Origin: Microtetraspora niveoalba
GTDB lineage: Bacteria > Actinomycetota > Actinomycetes > Streptosporangiales > Streptosporangiaceae
Direction of reading: 5' to 3'
Assembly: GCF_001570405.1 (NCBI RefSeq)
Contig: NZ_BBYM01000022.1
Location: forward strand, 82,408-146,407
DNA: 64,000 bases
Positions 34,749-45,426 of this stretch are shown here, piece after piece (within the stretch, counting starts at the first letter, position 1; every line of letters begins with the position of its first letter). The notes under the pieces were generated by a model. It was not told the origin of the DNA, did not search any database, and saw nothing but the letters and a program-made list of their open reading frames with translations. A program made the translations under genes and the position numbers.

Positions 34749-35127
34749 CGGAACGGCCCTGAGGGACGTGGCCGGCGGGACGCTCCACGCGCCCCGCCGC
34801 GTTCCCGGGCGCCCTCCTCGTGGCCTGGACGCCACCGTGCGGCGCTCCGCACGCCCCCTGGGGGCAACCTATGCGGTGCCCGCGCACGTCCCTGGGCCCG
34901 TCGGCCCCTGGGGCCTCACCGCGGAGCTCGGGAACACGCACGGCCCGCCTCGTACGCGATCCTCCCGCCGGGGCCCCGTGTCACGCCCCTCCGCGCCCCT
35001 GAGCGCCGGCGGGATCCCCGCCGAGATGCCCACGGCGGCGGCTGTGGGCGTCCGCGAGGCGGGATATATCGCGATATGCCGCGAAAGCCAGCTAAAACGG
35101 GAATGTGTTCGAACTAAATCGAATTCG
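34749..35127. other. Non-coding region with an orphan ATATCGCGATAT palindrome
   Basis: No gene with credible composition. A perfect 12-bp palindrome lies at 35066-35077 within an AT-rich stretch (35062-35135), the lowest-GC segment of this part of the window. It is not close to any start codon, so its role is unclear. Confidence 0.5.
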
Positions 35128-35250
35128 GAAAAAAAGAAGGGCGGCGCCGGGTGGTTACGGGGGCAAACCACCCGGCGCCGCTTCATCGGCGTTCCGACGG
35201 GGGCCCGGAACGCCGGCACCAGCGCTCCGACGGGGGACCAGAGCGCTTGG
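35128..35250 (-). ncRNA. Probable 6C-like small RNA (three C-rich-loop hairpins, own terminator)
   Basis: On the minus strand, three consecutive hairpins each expose a CCCCCGT loop. Hairpin 1 pairs 35244-35250 with about 35224-35230, hairpin 2 pairs about 35207-35214 with 35188-35195, and hairpin 3 (35166-35181/35141-35156) is a perfect 16-bp stem followed by CCCTTCTTTTTTT, a real intrinsic terminator. Stem sequences differ while the loops are conserved, the hallmark of a structured RNA. Upstream, TTGACG (35281-35286) and TACAGT (35255-35260) are spaced 20 bp. The actinobacterial 6C RNA has C-rich-loop hairpins plus terminator and acts by loop-SD pairing; here each loop has five C, not six. 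Confidence 0.6.
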
Positions 35251-35293
35251 CTAAACTGTACACCTACAACCCATGGGATGCGTCAAGACTTTG

Positions 35294-35614
35294 TCACGAC
35301 CCGATCTCGCGTCGATGCCGTGGTATCTCGCTTTGGTTAGCTTCCGAGGAATCCATGGGTGAGGGTTGACCTTTCCCTCGCTCATTGGCCCCGATCACGG
35401 CAAGGTACGGCAAAACCACCGCGCCCGCGACGAACAGCGCCCGCACCGGCCAGGGCGCGGGCACCGCGACGGCGAGCACGAGGCACACGAGGCGGATGGC
35501 CATCTTGACCACGTAGCCGATCTCGCGCCGCCGGATGTCCGACGACAGCGAGGGCCTCGCGTCCGTGACCTCGTGCACTGTCCGCTTCCGGTCCCAAAGC
35601 TTCACAAACTCCAC
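35294..35614 (-). CDS. DUF3099 membrane protein
   Basis: A 106-residue protein with hydrophilic N-terminus (VTDARPSLSSDIRRREIGY) and two adjacent membrane helices (AIRLVCLVLAVAVPAPWP and ALFVAGAVVLPYLAVI), ending in a charged tail: the DUF3099 pattern found across actinobacteria. Function unknown. GTG 35614 is taken as start; GTG 35605 preceded by GGAG is an alternative. Its 3' end lies just upstream of the C-rich-loop RNA, whose promoter overlaps its last codons. Divergent from dodecin. Confidence 0.78.
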   Translation of the reverse strand: MEFVKLWDRKRTVHEVTDARPSLSSDIRRREIGYVVKMAIRLVCLVLAVAVPAPWPVRALFVAGAVVLPYLAVIGANERGKGQPSPMDSSEANQSEIPRHRREIGS

Positions 35615-35689
35615 GGTAGACCCCGCATGGTGCGGGCGCGAAAGCGCCGTCGCGATACGAGCATGAGTCCGAGCGAGAGGGAGGACGTC

Positions 35690-35902
35690 ATGTCGGATCG
35701 GACCTATCGGGTGACAGAAATAGTCGGCACTTCGGGGGAGAGCGTCGACCACGCCATCCGCAACGGCATCCGGCGGGCGGCCGAGACGCTGCGGCACCTC
35801 GACTGGTTCGAGGTGATCGAGGTACGCGGCCACATCGAGGACGGGGAGGTCGCCCACATCCAGGTCGGGCTGAAGGTCGGCTTCCGCCTGGAGGACGCCT
35901 GA
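35690..35902 (+). CDS. Dodecin (flavin-binding storage protein)
   Basis: A 70-residue protein with the dodecin fold: YRVTEIVGTSGESVDHAI, then LDWFEVIEVRGHIEDG and IQVGLKVGFRLED. The Trp (Trp40 or so) stacks the flavin or CoA ligand in the dodecamer. Dodecins buffer FMN/riboflavin or CoA in the cytoplasm. ATG 35690 is preceded by AGGGAGGA. Monocistronic. Confidence 0.93.
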   Translation: MSDRTYRVTEIVGTSGESVDHAIRNGIRRAAETLRHLDWFEVIEVRGHIEDGEVAHIQVGLKVGFRLEDA

Positions 35903-35970
35903 GGCGCGGCCGTCGCCGGGACGGCCGCGCCTCAGGGGACGGCGGGCAGGGGGAGCGGCGCTCCCTCGGG

Positions 35971-37349
35971 TCAGTTCGCCTGGCTGACCGTCGACATGTT
36001 GAAGTCGGGCACCCTGATCGCCGGCATGACCGTGCGGGTGAAGTAGTCGTTCCACTCGCGCGGCAGGGTCTGCTCGCTCCGCCCGACCTCGGTCAGCCGG
36101 CCGAGCAGGTCGACCGGTGACTCGTTGAACCGGAAGTTGTTGACCTCGCCGACGACCTCGCCGTTCTCCACGAGGTAGACGCCGTCCCTGGTCAGGCCGG
36201 TGAGCAGCAGCGACTGCGGGTCCACCTCGCGGATGTACCACAGGCAGGTGAGCAGCAGCCCGCGCTCCGTGCCGGCGACCATCTCCTCCACCGAGCGGCC
36301 GCCGTCCGGACCCGTCATGATCAGGTTGTCGATCGACGGGGTGACCGCGAGGCCGGTCAGTTCGGCGGAGTGCCGGGTCTGCACCAGGTTGGCCAGGCTT
36401 CCCCCGGAGATCCAGTCCGTCGCGCCGAGGGCCAGGCCGTTGTCGAAGACCGACTGCTCCCGGTTCGACGCGTGCGCGACGACGAACGGCGCGCACGCGA
36501 TGCCCGGGTGGGCCGGGTCGCTGTAGAGGCGCACCGGGGTGTCCGAGAGGCGCTCTCCGACCCGCGTGCCGCCGCCCGGCTTGGAGAAGACCGTGCGGCC
36601 GTCGCCCGCGTCCCTCGCCCCGGCCGCCCAGTAGAGGCAGATCATCAGGTCGGAGACCGCGCTCGGCGGCAGGATCGTCTCGTACCGCCCGGCCGGGAGG
36701 TCCACCCGCCGCTTGGCCCAGTCGAGCCGCCGGGCGAGCGCCGCGTCGAGTGCGGCCACGTCCACGTCCGAGAAGTCGCGGGTCGCCACGCCCGTCCACG
36801 CCGAGCGCGACATGTCGGCCGACTTGGCGTTGAGCTCCAGCCGTCCCGTCGGCTGGTCGTGGCGGGCCCGCAGCCCGCGCGACGTCCCGGCGAAGGTGGA
36901 GGTCACGATGTGCTCGGCGAAGCCGTACAGCCGCCTGCCGGAGGACTCGGCCGCCGCGAACGACTCGCCGAGCGCGGGCGCGAAGTCGCGGAAGACCTCG
37001 ATGGTGGTCGGCTCGACGCCGCGGTCCCAGTCGCCCGCGGAGGCGCCCTCCGGCAGCGGCCGGGCGTCCTCCGACGGCTGGGCGTCCCGGGCCGCCCGAT
37101 CGGCCGCGGCCACCACGTCGGCGAGCTGGTCGGGACGCACTGCGGCCCGGGAGACCACGCCCGCGCTCTGCCCCACGATCGAGATCACGGTCAGTCGCGA
37201 CGACCGCGCCACGCCGTTGGTGGTGAGGGTGTTGCCGGCGAAGCGCAGGTTCGCCGTCGACCCCTCCTCCACGATCACCACGCAGTCGTCGGCGCGGCTG
37301 AGCGCGAGGGCGCGCTCGACCGTCTCCTGGGGAGTGCCCATGCGCTCGT

Positions 37350-37353
<4 letters not shown>
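35971..37353 (-). CDS. tldE: TldE/PmbA-family protein (inactive partner of TldD protease)
   Basis: A 460-residue PmbA/TldE-like subunit: it lacks the HExxxH motif and has the conserved C-terminal [33 protein letters not shown] region. TldE forms a heterodimer with TldD, in which only TldD carries zinc. GTG 37353 has an AGGAGGG box and overlaps the tldD stop (GTGA), so subunits are made in equal amounts. Confidence 0.92.
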
Positions 37354-38849
<1,496 letters not shown>

Positions 38850-38857
38850 GATCCTAA

Positions 38858-39625
<768 letters not shown>

Positions 39626-39705
39626 CCATCTGGAAGCATCCCGGAAGGCATTCCGGCACGGACGAGAACGGGTGGCCGAGGGCCACCGGGAACTGGAGCT
39701 GACAC

Positions 39706-40470
39706 ATGGGTCTGCTGGACGGCAAACGCCTGCTGGTCACCGGCGTCCTCACCGACTCCTCGATCGCCTACAGCGTGGCGAAGCTCGCTCAGGAGGAGGG
39801 CGCGACCATCGTGCTGACCGGCTTCGGCCGCCTCAGCCTCGTCGAGCGCATCGCCAGGAGGCTGCCCGAGCCCCCGCCGGTGATCGAGCTGGACGTGCAG
39901 AACACCGAGCACCTCGACACGCTCGCCGACCGGGTGGGCGAGCATCTGGGCGGGCTGGACGGCGTCGTCCACTCCATCGGGTTCGCGCCGCAGACCTGCC
40001 TGGGCGGCAACTTCCTCAACACGAGCTGGGAGGACGTGGCGACCGCCGTCCACGTCTCCACCTACTCCTTCAAGTCGCTCGCCGTCGCGTGCCTGCCGCT
40101 GATGAAGGACGGCGGCGCCGTCGTCGGCCTCGACTTCGACGCCAGCAAGGCGTGGCCCGTCTACGACTGGATGGGCGTGGCCAAGGCCGGTCTGGAGTCC
40201 TGCTCCCGCTATCTCGCCCGCGACCTCGGCAAGCACGGCATCCGGGTCAACCTGGTGGCCGCCGGGCCGCTGCGCACCATGGCCGCCAAGAGCATCCCCG
40301 GCTTCCAGGAGTTCGAGGAGAGCTGGCCGGAGAAGGCGCCCCTCGGCTGGGACCTGACCGACACCGAGCCCGCCGCCCGCGCCTGCCTCGCCCTGCTCTC
40401 CGACTGGTTCCCCGCCACCACCGGGGAGATCGTGCACGTCGACGGCGGCGTGCACGCGATGGGGGGCTGA
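39706..40470 (+). CDS. fabI: Enoyl-ACP reductase FabI (InhA-like)
   Basis: A 254-residue SDR-type enoyl reductase with the divergent glycine motif GVLTDSSIAYSVA, DVQNTEH, the NADH-contact HSIGFAPQT (Ser corresponding to InhA Ser94), and catalytic YDWMGVAKAGL (Tyr-x6-Lys). The end VAAGPLRTMAAKSIPGF is the flexible substrate loop. It catalyses the last reduction of fatty-acid elongation. Downstream of fabG in the same operon; a perfect hairpin follows. Confidence 0.94.
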   Translation: MGLLDGKRLLVTGVLTDSSIAYSVAKLAQEEGATIVLTGFGRLSLVERIARRLPEPPPVIELDVQNTEHLDTLADRVGEHLGGLDGVVHSIGFAPQTCLGGNFLNTSWEDVATAVHVSTYSFKSLAVACLPLMKDGGAVVGLDFDASKAWPVYDWMGVAKAGLESCSRYLARDLGKHGIRVNLVAAGPLRTMAAKSIPGFQEFEESWPEKAPLGWDLTDTEPAARACLALLSDWFPATTGEIVHVDGGVHAMGG

Positions 40471-40531
40471 TCCCCCTGCCGCGCCGCGCCTCCGGCGCGG
40501 TGACACGCCGGTTGTCCGGCCCCTGACGCCC

Positions 40532-40560
40532 GCGCCGCCGCACTCGTCGTGCGGCGGCGC
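40532..40560. terminator. Bidirectional hairpin between fabI and the repeat-protein gene
   Basis: Perfect 12-bp inverted repeat (40532-40543/40549-40560), loop TCGTC. It lies 60 nt after the fabI stop and about 140 nt after the opposite gene's stop. No U-tract on either side. Confidence 0.75.
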
Positions 40561-40697
40561 AGTCGGCGTTCAGGCCCGGCGTCCGTGCCGTTCCCGGGCC
40601 CGCCACTCGGGCCGTTCCTCCGGCCGTCTCCAGGCCGTTCAGGGCCGTCGCCGAACCGTTCGGCCCGGCACCCGTGCCGTCCCTCCGGTCCGCTTCC

Positions 40698-41885
40698 TCA
40701 GGCCATGCGGTGGCGGCCCGGCGAGCCGGAGAGCCGGATGCCCTCGAAGGGCATCGACTCGGGCGGGTTCGCGCGGGCGCGGCGCGCCGACACCACGCGG
40801 GTGGCGAGCACCGCCGACAGCAGCAGCGCCGCGGTCAGCGCCGTCTCCAGCCCGTTGTTCGACCGCCGCGCCGGGATCGCCGCGCCCTTCATGTGCGTGG
40901 CGAGCCCCGGAACGTACTGCCCCGGCCAGAGCAGCGGGATGCCGACGTCGTCCGGGTCGACCGCGATGTCGATCGGGCGGATCGGCCTGCCCCCGTCGAT
41001 CAGGTTCGGCCGGTTCTCCGGCGGGCGGGTGGGTTCGGTCGGCAGGGTGCCGTCCCCGTTCTCACCGCGGACCGCGCCCGCCTCGTTCTCGTCCGCCGCG
41101 CCCTCGCGGGTGGGCTTCGCCGTCCCGCCGGTTCTGTCGCAGCGGTCGTCGCGGGCCGCCGTGAGGCACCCGTCCTCCACCGTCCGCGTCAGCCCGCCGG
41201 TCAGGTCCACCGCGTCCCCCACCGCGCCGCCGACACCGCTCACGACCTCTCCGACGGCGCCGCCGGCACCGCCCACCGCGTCGCCGACGCCTCCCACGAC
41301 GCCGCCGAGCCCGCCTCCGGACGCCCCGCCGCCCGCGCCGCCCAGCGTGTCGCCCACGCCCTTCACCGTGCCGCCCAGCGTGTCCGCGACCCCGCCGACG
41401 GTGCCTCCCAGGGTGTCGGTCACACCGCCGACCGTGTCGCCCAGCGTGCCCGTCACCCCTCCCACGGTGTCGCCGAGCGTGCGGGTCACGCCGCCCACGG
41501 TGTTCCCGAGGCCGCCGCCGAGCCCGCCCACCGTGTCGGTCACGCCGCCGACGGTCGTGCTCAGCGTGCCCGTCACGCCGTTCACGGTCTTGCCGAGGGT
41601 GTCGGTAACGCCGTTGACCGTGCCGTTCACCGTCCCGGTCAGTCCGCCGACCGCCGTGTCGACCGCCTTGCCGATCCCTGACGTCGCGCCGCCGGTCGCC
41701 GTGTCCAGCGTGCCCGTCACGCCGTGGACCACGGAGCACAGGCCGTCGGTCACGCCGGACAGGACCCCGCCGCCCGTGCAGTCGGCCGCCTGCGCGGGCT
41801 CGGCCGCCAGCAGTGGGACTCCCACGGTGAGGGCAACCGCCAGCGCCCCCGCAGAGATCGCGGACGTATGACGTCCGATCTCCAT
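40698..41885 (-). CDS. Secreted, membrane-anchored glycine-rich repeat protein
   Basis: A 395-residue protein. Signal peptide (about 1-33, ending AEPAQA-ADC). Residues about 45-230 consist of an 11-residue repeat of the form GGVTDTLGGTV (variants GGVTGTLGDTV, GGVADTLGGTV). Then a charged linker with two Cys (GCLTAARDDRC) and Pro-rich part, and near the end one membrane helix (LETALTAALLLSAVLATRVV) with a basic tail, like a surface anchor. The function is unknown; a fibrous or beta-solenoid-like surface filament is possible. A strong GGGAAGGGGAG precedes ATG 41885. Confidence 0.85.
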   Translation of the reverse strand: MEIGRHTSAISAGALAVALTVGVPLLAAEPAQAADCTGGGVLSGVTDGLCSVVHGVTGTLDTATGGATSGIGKAVDTAVGGLTGTVNGTVNGVTDTLGKTVNGVTGTLSTTVGGVTDTVGGLGGGLGNTVGGVTRTLGDTVGGVTGTLGDTVGGVTDTLGGTVGGVADTLGGTVKGVGDTLGGAGGGASGGGLGGVVGGVGDAVGGAGGAVGEVVSGVGGAVGDAVDLTGGLTRTVEDGCLTAARDDRCDRTGGTAKPTREGAADENEAGAVRGENGDGTLPTEPTRPPENRPNLIDGGRPIRPIDIAVDPDDVGIPLLWPGQYVPGLATHMKGAAIPARRSNNGLETALTAALLLSAVLATRVVSARRARANPPESMPFEGIRLSGSPGRHRMA

Positions 41886-42210
41886 ATGCTCCCCTTCCCG
41901 AAACCAGGACTCGTCGTTCGCCCGCTCGTCGGTCGCGTCCGGGCCGGCCTCCCACCCGGCCGCCGCTGCCCCGCGCGGCGGCTCTGTCCCGGCGTCGCCG
42001 TACCGTGGACGCGGGCCGCATGTGAGCGGGATGGGCGGCATATGTCGGACGCTCCCTACGGCTCCCACTCTTTTCCTAAGCGCCCTGATTTTTCGCCGAA
42101 AGTTGCGATTCGGTATCGACGCGTGATACGCGAGAAGAACTCTCGTTCTTTCGGCCGGTCCCGTCACACGAAGGCGGGCACGCGCGCCGCGCCGCGATGT
42201 GGGGGCCGCG
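41886..42210. other. Non-coding region with two short inverted repeats
   Basis: Upstream region of the repeat-protein gene and downstream of the aldo/keto reductase. AT-richer than its surroundings (42055-42155). Inverted repeats: CGCGT-GAT-ACGCG (42120-42132) and AAGAAC-TCTC-GTTCTT (42135-42150), side by side. They may be an operator or part of the reductase's transcript end. No gene. Confidence 0.5.
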
Positions 42211-43149
42211 TCAGGAGTCGGAGACGTCGTCCAGGGCCTCGCGGATCTCCCGAGGAAGGGTGAGCGTCTCGGCCTCCAGGACCCCGAGGAGCTGGGCGTG
42301 CGTACGCGCCCCGACCACGGCGGCCGACACGCCCGGCCGGTCCCTGACCCACGAGAGGGCCACCGCGAGCGGCGAGACGCCGAGGCCGTCGGCCGCCGTC
42401 GCCACCGACTCGACGATCCTGCGGCAGCGTTCGTCCAGGTACGGCCGGACGAACTCGGCGAAGTGCGGCGTCGCGGCGCGGGAGTCGGCGGGGATGCCCG
42501 TCCGGTACTTGCCGGTCAGCACGCCCCGCCCGAGGGGCGACCAGGCGAGGAAACCCGCGCCGACGTGCGCGGCTGCGGGGAGCAGCTCCTGCTCGGGCTC
42601 CCGCGCGAGCAGGGAGTACTCCGCCTGGGCGCACACGATGGGGGCGCGGGAGTCGCCGGAGCGCTGCCACACCGCCGCGGCGGCGAGCTGCCACCCGGCG
42701 TAGTCGCACACCCCGGCGTACGCGGTGCGTCCCGTGGACACGGCGAGGTCGACGGCGGCGAGCGTCTCCTCGAGGGGGACGTCGGGGTCGAAGGCGTGGA
42801 GCTGCCACAGGTCCACCTCCTCCAGCCCGAGCCGGGTCAGGGAGGCGTCCAGGGCCCGGATGAGGTGCCTGCGTGACGCGTCGCGCCTGCCGCCGGCCGT
42901 CAGCACCGCCTTGGTGGAGATCACCAGCTCGTCGCGCCGGACCACGTCGCGCAGCAGCCGGCCGATCAGCAGCTCGGCGTCGCCGCCGCCGTAGACGTCG
43001 GCCGTGTCGATCAGCGTGCCCCCGGCCTCGACGAACGCGGTGAGCTGCGCGGTCGCCTCCTCGGCCCCGGTGTCGCGGGCCCAGGTCATCGTGCCGAGCC
43101 CCACCCGGGACACCGAGAGACCGCTGCGCCCGACAAGTCGCTGATCCAT
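42211..43149 (-). CDS. Aldo/keto reductase
   Basis: A 312-residue NADPH-dependent (beta/alpha)8 reductase. N-terminal VSRVGLGTMTWARDTG, the active-site Tyr in IDTADVYGGG and Lys in VISTKAVL, then LDASLTRLGLEEVDLWQLHAFD; NADP-binding region VVGARTHAQL. Resembles the AKR11/YajO-type group acting on small aldehydes and sugars. ATG 43149. It diverges from uppP with a 44-bp gap. Confidence 0.9.
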   Translation of the reverse strand: MDQRLVGRSGLSVSRVGLGTMTWARDTGAEEATAQLTAFVEAGGTLIDTADVYGGGDAELLIGRLLRDVVRRDELVISTKAVLTAGGRRDASRRHLIRALDASLTRLGLEEVDLWQLHAFDPDVPLEETLAAVDLAVSTGRTAYAGVCDYAGWQLAAAAVWQRSGDSRAPIVCAQAEYSLLAREPEQELLPAAAHVGAGFLAWSPLGRGVLTGKYRTGIPADSRAATPHFAEFVRPYLDERCRRIVESVATAADGLGVSPLAVALSWVRDRPGVSAAVVGARTHAQLLGVLEAETLTLPREIREALDDVSDS

Positions 43150-43193
43150 TGTGAGGCAAGGTTATCGTGTCGGACCGTTTAGGCTGGCCCATC

Positions 43194-44012
43194 GTGGACT
43201 CTCTCCAGGCCATCGTGCTGGGCATCGTGCAGGGGCTGACCGAATTCCTGCCGATCTCCAGCTCCGCGCATCTGCTGATCGTGCCGAAGCTGCTGGGGTG
43301 GTCCGATCCCGGCGCCGCCTTCACCGCGGTGATCCAGCTCGGCACCATGCTGGCGGTGCTGATCTACTTCTGGCGCGACATCGTGCGGATCCTGTGGACC
43401 TGGCTGCGCAGCCTGTGGACCCCCGACCTGCGCGGCCACCTGGACGCCCGGATGGGCTGGTACATCGGCCTCGGGACCGTTCCCATCGGCGTCGCCGGCC
43501 TGCTGTTCAAGGACGCGATCGAGGGTCCCGCGCGCAACCTCTGGCTGAACGCGAGCATGCTCATCGTCTTCGGCCTGCTGCTGCTCGCCGCGGACCAGAT
43601 GGGCAGGAAGAAGAAGGAGGTCGCCGACCTCGGCCTGCGCGACGGCCTGATCATCGGCGCCTGGCAGATGTTGCCGCTGGTCCCCGGCGCGTCCCGGTCC
43701 GGGTCCACCATGACCGGCGCCATGTTCCTCGGCTACACCCGCGAGGCGGCCGCGCGCTACTCCTTCCTGCTGTCGATCCCCGCGGTGGTCCTGTCCGGCC
43801 TGTTCGAGCTGCGGAACATCGGCGACGGGGGAGGCGTTCCGGCGGTGCCGACCGCGATCGCGACCGTCGTCTCGTTCGTCGTCGGGTACGCCTCGATCGC
43901 CTGGCTGTTGCGTTACGTCGCCAAGCACTCGACCATCGTGTTCGTGGTCTATCGGGTGTTCGCCGGCGCCTTCCTGCTCACGCTCCTCTCGCTGGGGGTG
44001 ATCGCCTCATGA
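43194..44012 (+). CDS. uppP: Undecaprenyl-diphosphatase UppP (BacA)
   Basis: A 272-residue membrane enzyme with 7-8 hydrophobic segments. Family motifs EFLPISSSAHL (about 21-31) and PGASRSGSTMTGAMFLG (about 165-181) are perfect. It dephosphorylates undecaprenyl diphosphate to recycle the lipid carrier of cell-wall synthesis; it also gives bacitracin resistance. GTG 43194 gives the canonical MDSLQAIVLG start and lies 8 nt after TAGGCT (43180-43185), suggesting a leaderless transcript; GTG 43167 is the longer alternative. Overlaps the next gene by 4 bp. Confidence 0.93.
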   Translation: MDSLQAIVLGIVQGLTEFLPISSSAHLLIVPKLLGWSDPGAAFTAVIQLGTMLAVLIYFWRDIVRILWTWLRSLWTPDLRGHLDARMGWYIGLGTVPIGVAGLLFKDAIEGPARNLWLNASMLIVFGLLLLAADQMGRKKKEVADLGLRDGLIIGAWQMLPLVPGASRSGSTMTGAMFLGYTREAAARYSFLLSIPAVVLSGLFELRNIGDGGGVPAVPTAIATVVSFVVGYASIAWLLRYVAKHSTIVFVVYRVFAGAFLLTLLSLGVIAS

Positions 44013-44716
44013 CGACGCTCCTGCTCCTGCGGCACGGCCTCACGGCGATGACGGGGCCGGTGCTCGCCGGCTGGACGCCCGGCGTCCACCTCGACGAGCG
44101 CGGGCGCGAGCAGGCCGAGGCCCTGGCCGCCCGGCTCGCGCCGCTCGACCTCGACGCCGTCGTGTCCAGCCCGCTCGATCGCTGCCAGGAGACGGCGCGG
44201 GCCGTGGCGCTGCGCCAGGAGCGCTCCCGAACGGTCCAGACCGACGACCGCTTCGGCGAGTGCGGCTACGGCGACTGGACCGGGCGGCCGATCGAGGAAC
44301 TGGCCCGCGAGCCGCTCTGGCAGGTCGTCCAGGCCCACCCCAGCGCCGCGGTCTTCCCCGGCGGCGAGGCGCTGGCCGACACGCAGAGCCGGGCCGTGCG
44401 GGCGGTGCGCGAGTGGAACGACCGGCTCGGCGAGAAGGCGACGTACGCGGTCTGCACCCACGGCGACGTGATCAAGGCGATCGTCGCCGACGCGCTGGGG
44501 CTGCACCTGGACCAGTTCCAGCGGATCACCGCCTACCCCGCCTCGCTCACCGTCATCCGCTACACCCCCTTGCGCCCCTTCCTGCTCAGGCTGAACGACA
44601 TCGGCGGCGACGTGACCGACCTGGTCCCTCCCAGCGAGGTTCCGGAGGACAACGCCGGGGGAGAAAACATCACCGGGAGCGATGCCGCCGTCGGCGGCGG
44701 AGCCGGGACCGCGTAA
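44009..44716 (+). CDS. Histidine phosphatase family protein (MSMEG_4193-type)
   Basis: A 235-residue phosphoglycerate-mutase-like phosphatase. RHG motif LLLLRHGLTAM at residues 4-14, second catalytic His in VCTHGDVIKAI, plus SSPLDRCQETA. Substrate unknown. ATG 44009 overlaps the uppP stop (ATGA). In actinobacteria this gene, DUF3090 and the SCO1664-type gene travel together next to mshC, as here. Confidence 0.9.
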   Translation: MTTLLLLRHGLTAMTGPVLAGWTPGVHLDERGREQAEALAARLAPLDLDAVVSSPLDRCQETARAVALRQERSRTVQTDDRFGECGYGDWTGRPIEELAREPLWQVVQAHPSAAVFPGGEALADTQSRAVRAVREWNDRLGEKATYAVCTHGDVIKAIVADALGLHLDQFQRITAYPASLTVIRYTPLRPFLLRLNDIGGDVTDLVPPSEVPEDNAGGENITGSDAAVGGGAGTA

Positions 44717-44725
44717 GGTCGGGTT

Positions 44726-45292
44726 ATGCCGGTCTTCGACTACGATCCGCCTGACAGGTTCGTGGCCGGTGCCGTCGGGCAACCGGGAGCACGGGCCTTC
44801 TTCCTGCAGGCCCGCGGCCAGGGCAGGGTCACCACGGTCGCGCTTGAGAAGTTCCAGGTCGCCGTGCTCGCCGACCGGCTCGACGAGTTGCTCGACGAGG
44901 TGCTGCGCCGCACCGGCGGCCGCGCGCCCGTCCCCGCCGCCGCTCCCGCCGAGCTCGCCGACGACGCCCCGCTCGACCTGCCGATCGACGAGGACTTCCG
45001 GGTGGGCACCATGGCGCTCGCCTGGGATCCGGAGACCTCGCAGGTGATCATCGAGGCGCAGGAGGCCACGGCCGCCGACGACGAGGACGAGATGTTCGAC
45101 GACACCGGGCTCGAGCCCGCGGTCCTGCGGGTGCGGATCAGCCCCGCCGCCGCCCGCGCCTTCAGCCGCAGAGCCCTCGACCTCGTCGCCGCCGGCCGCC
45201 CGCCGTGCCCGCTCTGCGGCCAGCCCCTGGAGCCCGAGGGGCACATCTGCGTCCGCCTCAACGGTCACCACCCCGGGGGAACGACGGCGTGA
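44726..45292 (+). CDS. DUF3090 family protein
   Basis: A 188-residue protein: FDYDPPDRFVAGAVGQPGARAFFLQA at the start is the DUF3090 hallmark. The C-terminus ends with a Cys motif CPLCGQPLEPEGHICVRLNGH that looks like a zinc knuckle (Cys, Cys, Cys, His). Function unknown. It lies 9 bp after the phosphatase gene; its stop overlaps the GTG of the micro-ORF (GTGA). Confidence 0.9.
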   Translation: MPVFDYDPPDRFVAGAVGQPGARAFFLQARGQGRVTTVALEKFQVAVLADRLDELLDEVLRRTGGRAPVPAAAPAELADDAPLDLPIDEDFRVGTMALAWDPETSQVIIEAQEATAADDEDEMFDDTGLEPAVLRVRISPAAARAFSRRALDLVAAGRPPCPLCGQPLEPEGHICVRLNGHHPGGTTA

Positions 45293-45426
45293 GCGAGCGA
45301 AGCGACGGGCCGGGCGGCGCGTCCGGCGGAGTCCCGGACAGCGCCCCCGCCGGTGGCACGGACGGCTTCCCGGGCGGCCTGCCGGGTGGCTTCTCGTACG
45401 GCTTCTCGCGCGGGGAGGCCGGATGA
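45289..45426 (+). CDS. 45-residue Gly/Pro-rich micro-ORF coupled to both neighbours
   Basis: GTG 45289 overlaps the DUF3090 stop (GTGA) and its own TGA (45424-45426) overlaps the ATG of the following gene (ATGA). The product would be a hydrophilic 45-residue peptide rich in Gly, Ser and Pro with GGLPGGFSYGFSRG near its end. Length and position suggest it either keeps ribosomes running across the gap or encodes a small protein. No family recognised; it may only be a spacer. Confidence 0.4.
   Translation: MSERSDGPGGASGGVPDSAPAGGTDGFPGGLPGGFSYGFSRGEAG

Noticed and set aside
34768..35340. 190-codon plus-strand frame across the C-rich-loop RNA
   Set aside because: It passes through a terminator and an AT-rich region, with no coding-type codon bias. 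The hairpins explain the conservation-like pattern better.
40549..41871. 440-codon plus-strand frame opposite the repeat protein
   Set aside because: Pro/Ser/Thr repeats are the antisense of the Gly/Val/Thr repeat; the minus-strand frame has a signal peptide, anchor and ribosome site.
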